This document shows, in pieces, positions 61,201 to 64,000 of a stretch of 64,000 nucleotides of DNA. Every line of letters starts with the position of its first letter. The stretch's first letter is position 1. Under the pieces are notes generated by a model. The model saw only the letters and a program-made list of their open reading frames with translations. It was not told the DNA's origin and searched no databases. Made by a program: the position numbers and the translations under genes. This DNA comes from Luteolibacter luteus. Lineage in GTDB: Bacteria > Verrucomicrobiota > Verrucomicrobiia > Verrucomicrobiales > Akkermansiaceae. Location of the stretch: positions 682,001-746,000 of the forward strand of contig NZ_CP051774.1 of NCBI RefSeq assembly GCF_012913485.1, read 5' to 3'.

Positions 61201-63063
61201 GCGGCGGATGTTCTCACAGAGGATGTAGACACCGCGGTAATCGGCACTCGTGTAATTCAGTCCATCGGTGTTCTGGTTGAAAAAGACCTCCACCAGACGG
61301 GTTCGCGGTGCCCAACGTCCCGCCTGTCGGCTCACCTCGTAGATCCAGGCATTCCGCATGAAGGCGCGGTCGAAGTCCCATCCCCCGATCAAGGCCCAGT
61401 CCTCTCCCGCCGGCATGCCGAGCACTTCCACGGACTTGCCCGCATTGCTCTCATCGAGCAACTCGATGCCATAAGACTTCTTCGGAAAGCCGGAAGAACT
61501 CCGGCCGCGCAACTTCACGTTCGCGCTCATCGAGAGCACTGGCACCGCGGACGGAGAAAGGCTGGCGTAGCCGCTCGCATCGCGATCATAGATCTGGATG
61601 CGGGCACTCTGGTCCTCATTGTTATCCGGAACTTCTCCGAGCCCTCGATTGTTCAACACCACGATGGGCAGCGCCGACTTGAAAGGCTGGCCTGCCGAGT
61701 AACTGGCGAGGGACGCCCCGAGCTTTTCATACTGCGCGCCACCTACAAAACCAAGCGCGCCGGTAGCAGGCGCATGGATCCGCGCACGGACGAGGGCGCT
61801 GTTACTGATATTGATCGCACCCGAATAAAGCGTCGAACTCGCGGTAGGCATGCTGCCGTCCAGCGTGTAGCGGATTTCCTGGCCGGAGATCGCACCACTC
61901 AGAGTGAGATTGAAGCTGGTTGAGGAAAAGGTCCCCGAAGTCTTCGAGAAAACGACCTCCTGCGGGATGACCAAGCCGTTGGTCCCGGCGTTCCTCGCGC
62001 CCGGCGTTGGAGTGGCAAAGTAACCGGGAGCGGGAGCAGGCCCCGCGATTGTCGTTTCGGCAATCAACTGCGGGCGGATGAAGAAATCGGTCGTATTCGC
62101 CTGCCGGTTGAAGCCGTGGATCGCCAGGACATTCTGCCCGCTGGTGAGAAGCCCGAGGCTCTCGGTCACATCGAAGTCCTCGAAAACCTCCGCGGAGGAA
62201 TCGACATGGGCCTGGGTCGCAGCACTGTTCCAAGCAAGCGGCGTAAGCGCATTCCTCCGGACCTGGGTACCGCCCGATAGCAGCGGCTGGCCATTGAGCC
62301 AGACCGCGAAGCCATCGTCATACTTCATCTGCAGTTTCAGCGATGTCGTCGTAGTCCCCGAGGGCACGTTGAAGGGCACCCGGATGTAACAGGACGGGTT
62401 GTTCGCCGTCGTCATCGCCGAGTCCGTATCCCCGCCTCCCCCGATCTGGGTAACATAGTTTACGCCGCCGCTGTCCCGGTCGTAACCGATCCCCAGCGTG
62501 GCACTGTTCCAGCCCGCGGGGTTGAAACCCACATTCTTCCAAGTGATCGCCGGATTCGAGGCCGAGGTCGGGACGATCCACTGCGCCGCGGCAGTTTCCG
62601 CGACCAGCACCGTTTCCGAGGTGTTGGATGGAGTGCCGTAGGAGATGTCCGCAAACTGGCCTGGATATTCCGGCGAAAAGTGGGAGGCCACCGTATTGCC
62701 ATTCGGCCGGATCAGCCCCAGATATTCCCCATCCGCGCTCAGCGAAAAACCGGTGTGGAGGGGCTGCCCTGGAACCCGCTTGTTTTTGCCGGAGGCGAAA
62801 ACGACCAAATACCCTCCCGGCGGGATACTCGCAGCGGGAAATCGCCACTTGGTCTTCTCGGCCAAGTTGTCGGTCAAATACCAGTTTGTCAGGTCAGCTG
62901 TGACCGCGTCAGGATTGTAAATTTCGATCCAATCCGGGCGATCCCCGTCCTCGTCCCTAATGCCGTTTTGATTGCTCGCACAGAATTCCGAGATGACAGG
63001 ATCAGCCAGGACCGGCTGGGACAGCGCAGGTACAAGGCACAGAGCGGCGAGGAATGAACGCAT
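58216..63063 (-). CDS. Large exported lamin-tail / CotH-kinase protein
   Basis: A 1615-residue exported protein. The signal peptide is about 1-20 (RSFLAALCLVPALSQPVLA). An N-terminal lamin-tail (LTD) domain begins VISEFCASNQNGIRDEDG. A chitobiase-like domain includes EIRYTLDGSMPTASSTLYSG. A CotH kinase-like domain follows (about 480-900): VKLRGRSSSGFPKKSYGIEL, YRGVYILCENIRRSPDRVD and GGYIFKVD. A second Thr-rich YYTTDGTDPR domain and further LTD domains (for example VKVNEILSNTVAPQLDTIEL) come later. GDADGDGLSNFVEYLLGSDP is the C-terminal Ca-binding-like motif also seen in the autotransporter-repeat protein. I use ATG at 63063; the upstream 21 codons do not add to the signal. The role is likely surface attachment or matrix modification. 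Confidence 0.93.
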   Translation of the reverse strand: MRSFLAALCLVPALSQPVLADPVISEFCASNQNGIRDEDGDRPDWIEIYNPDAVTADLTNWYLTDNLAEKTKWRFPAASIPPGGYLVVFASGKNKRVPGQPLHTGFSLSADGEYLGLIRPNGNTVASHFSPEYPGQFADISYGTPSNTSETVLVAETAAAQWIVPTSASNPAITWKNVGFNPAGWNSATLGIGYDRDSGGVNYVTQIGGGGDTDSAMTTANNPSCYIRVPFNVPSGTTTTSLKLQMKYDDGFAVWLNGQPLLSGGTQVRRNALTPLAWNSAATQAHVDSSAEVFEDFDVTESLGLLTSGQNVLAIHGFNRQANTTDFFIRPQLIAETTIAGPAPAPGYFATPTPGARNAGTNGLVIPQEVVFSKTSGTFSSTSFNLTLSGAISGQEIRYTLDGSMPTASSTLYSGAINISNSALVRARIHAPATGALGFVGGAQYEKLGASLASYSAGQPFKSALPIVVLNNRGLGEVPDNNEDQSARIQIYDRDASGYASLSPSAVPVLSMSANVKLRGRSSSGFPKKSYGIELLDESNAGKSVEVLGMPAGEDWALIGGWDFDRAFMRNAWIYEVSRQAGRWAPRTRLVEVFFNQNTDGLNYTSADYRGVYILCENIRRSPDRVDVANIDPSDVTLPRVSGGYIFKVDAGESDEFIWRTSRNLPTPGTGGDGLVIHRPKRADLPTQQSSYLVNYFQDFEDKLFTEASSSFSTRSYRNYIDSAAWADHNLFCMLAKNVDALRLSAYFHKDRGAPMAAGPLWDFDRSGNSTDSRDDSPTTWTGTGDATNYFQFSWWQQLFQDVEFRQLYVDRWQAMRRGTLSNANVGSILDGYLAEFKPADGDNPAKRDYLRWYGSSTSNDISNERSILKNWLISRSAWIDQQFVSAPTIVRASGPVAAGDTTTITAPSGTTVYYTTDGTDPRAEGGSPSASAIAYNGTPVSLPATMKVIARAWKSGSFAVPATNWSGPVESLYLVNETYAAAGDLRISAICYNPLAPDADEASALPAAVAGDFEWIELKNVGSGAVNLQGVSLGEGAPVAKVVMPAFTLAPGARGVIVKDRAAFGRRYGSAAAARIIAEWPGDGSLDNAGEAVHVYDRGAGVIAEFSYDDEDDWPERADGDGSALEYTGSGSLTADYENPLNWKASDAVHGSPGVDTVPALATVKVNEILSNTVAPQLDTIELFNTGGSPVNIGGWYLGNVAAASGADDYRMYRIPNGTVIPAGEFLVFSEQDFNPNGEWNPSPGTPGAGEFSLDGSRGGKLWLVSADAATGKLHNFEQAMEWTPVLPGVSYGSYPDGASGLAPLSSYTPAASNTVPRVGPVQVSEIHYFPAAATPEFVEISNTGSASQSMAGWTLRGDVDFDFPAGFTLAPAEAVVVVSFDPVLLPSQATAFRTQYSVPAMVRLVGPWSPGDFLRDAGGEVRLRRLVPPPADEPNFVGLMVEDEVLYSAQAPWPTTAAGTGSSIRRLGVRKQGSDPSAWVAGLVSPGTGVNGYAAWSLAAFGEAGAGGREGDADGDGLSNFVEYLLGSDPSSFSSLASSIDPNGGNPRFVLNYSVRKDRDDGMLGAYQASDLQAWLPAANDELIQDGATTQARRAWLPLGDRGFLRLEASEAP

Positions 63064-63108
63064 GGGGTGGGTTTTCCAAGTGAACAGCGGGGGGACGATT
63101 TTACCGGG

Positions 63109-63128
63109 TTGTGACGAGAACGTCACAA
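63109..63128. promoter_or_regulatory. Perfect inverted repeat between the lamin-tail gene and xylA
   Basis: TTGTGACG and CGTCACAA flank an AGAA centre, 46 nt upstream of the lamin-tail gene start and 145 nt upstream of xylA. It could be an operator for either divergent gene. Confidence 0.55.
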
Positions 63129-63272
63129 TGTGACCCTAGGTTTAGTTTACCATGACGGCAAGGAGATCGTCTTGTCCCCGGAAACGGTTTGATCGTGGCG
63201 ACACCAAATGCGGAAACATACACAATTCAGTGTTGGACTCGGGGGGCCCACTCACGTATTGCGGTGCCTTCC

Positions 63273-64000
63273 ATGGCATACTTCCCGGACATTCCCAAGA
63301 TCGTCTACGAGGGTTCGAAATCCAAGAATCCGCTCGCCTTCAAACATTACAATCCCGACGAGGTTATCGAAGGGAAAACCATGCGTGATCACATGCGCTT
63401 CGGCGCCGCCTATTGGCACGTGATGCGCAATAGCTTGTCCGACCCCTTCGGCGGCGGTACCGCGGTGACCCCGTGGGACGACCAGTCCGACTCGGTGGAC
63501 AATGCCAAGAAGCGCGCTGACGTATTCTTCGAGTTCCTCGAGAAGATCGATATCGACTACTACTGCTTCCACGACCGCGACATCGCGCCGGAGCTGAATG
63601 ACTTCACCAAGTCCACGGAGGCACTCAATGCCGTGGTGGATCACCTGGCTGGCCTCCAGAAGTCCACCGGCAAGAAGCTTCTCTGGGGCACCGCTTGCCT
63701 CTTCTCCCACGGCCGCTATTCGCAGGGTGCCGGCACCTCTCCGGATGCCCGCGTCTTCGCCTATGCCGCCGCGCAGGTGAAGGCCGCCATGGACGCCACC
63801 CACAAGCTGGGCGGTGAAGGCTACACCTTCTGGGGTGGCCGCGAAGGCTACGCCACTCTGTTGAATACGGACATGAAGCGCGAGCTGGATCACCTCGCCG
63901 CGCTGCTTCACATGGCCGTGGCCTACGCGAAGAAGATCGGCTACACCGGCCAATTCTACATCGAGCCGAAGCCGCGCGAACCCTCCACGCACCAGTACGA
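63273..64000 (+). CDS. xylA: Xylose isomerase, 3' truncated by window edge
   Basis: The first 242 residues are visible; the frame runs off the right edge. Xylose isomerase converts D-xylose to D-xylulose. [20 protein letters not shown] and [13 protein letters not shown] form the usual N-terminus. CFHDRDI carries the catalytic His100 and Asp103 (His101 and Asp104 in E. coli). [16 protein letters not shown] is the conserved substrate loop, and [13 protein letters not shown] the metal-site Glu segment at the edge. The start is ATG at 63273, without a Shine-Dalgarno. The upstream region holds GAAACGGTTTG (about 63182-63192), which resembles half-sites of LacI-family operators, and the palindrome at 63109-63128. 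Confidence 0.96.
   Translation, partial: MAYFPDIPKIVYEGSKSKNPLAFKHYNPDEVIEGKTMRDHMRFGAAYWHVMRNSLSDPFGGGTAVTPWDDQSDSVDNAKKRADVFFEFLEKIDIDYYCFHDRDIAPELNDFTKSTEALNAVVDHLAGLQKSTGKKLLWGTACLFSHGRYSQGAGTSPDARVFAYAAAQVKAAMDATHKLGGEGYTFWGGREGYATLLNTDMKRELDHLAALLHMAVAYAKKIGYTGQFYIEPKPREPSTHQY

Noticed and set aside
1-64000. CRISPR array, insertion sequence, prophage, rRNA or tRNA genes
   Set aside because: I found no regularly spaced repeats with spacers, no transposase or integrase, no phage structural genes and no rRNA or tRNA signatures in the window.

Overview
The window reads as chromosomal DNA of a member of the Verrucomicrobiota, probably close to Luteolibacter or other Verrucomicrobiaceae. The base composition is high in GC. 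It encodes a secreted SGNH/propeller/HEAT/cytochrome-c protein of the planctomycete-verrucomicrobial type, a PEP-CTERM protein, a DUF1080 protein, an autotransporter-associated beta-strand repeat protein and a very large lamin-tail/CotH protein. Many secreted hypothetical proteins are also present. Shine-Dalgarno sequences are absent from most starts that I inspected. The genus is an inference; no rRNA or tRNA gene lies in the window.

Layout. 1-6.5 kb: an SGNH hydrolase cut by the left edge, a PEP-CTERM protein, a GH43 glycosidase, a tiny lipoprotein, a methyltransferase and a three-gene operon of unknown secreted proteins. 6.8-11.8 kb: a SUKH-type protein, a Rep/UvrD helicase, a GH16 glucanase, and a divergent HxlR regulator/qorB pair around a perfect palindrome. 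11.8-21.1 kb: a tiny membrane-protein locus, the 1412-residue cytochrome protein, a coiled-coil/TPR protein, a NagB-like deaminase and a membrane protein. 21.4-28.2 kb: a GH75-like anchored protein, free-methionine-sulfoxide reductase, unknown secreted proteins, and an ArsR/SRPBCC pair.

28.5-41.7 kb is the housekeeping core: dnaX-ybaB, an EEP hydrolase, polX, trpD, a sodium/solute symporter, a thioredoxin-fold protein, a MoeB-rhodanese fusion, rodA, rpsP and prfA. 41.7-51.4 kb: two paralogous secreted proteins, an acyl-CoA/ACP synthetase with a decayed acyltransferase domain, three further unknown exported proteins, a DUF1080 protein, a nucleotidyltransferase and a metal ABC transporter operon. 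51.5-64 kb: the autotransporter-repeat protein, a trypsin-like protease fused to a NUC endonuclease next to an AT-richer gap, the lamin-tail/CotH protein, and xylose isomerase running off the right edge.

Several genes suggest a polysaccharide-degrading lifestyle (GH43, GH16, GH75-like, DUF1080, xylA, nagB). The less ordinary items are: the protease-nuclease fusion; a 38-nt nested inverted repeat found twice, each time about 110-130 nt upstream of a gene start (dnaX and the metal-transport operon); two short loci where one in-frame stop separates a coding region from a hydrophobic, basic-tailed extension; a small lipoprotein gene; and period-10 intergenic repeats ending in GCGGTT.
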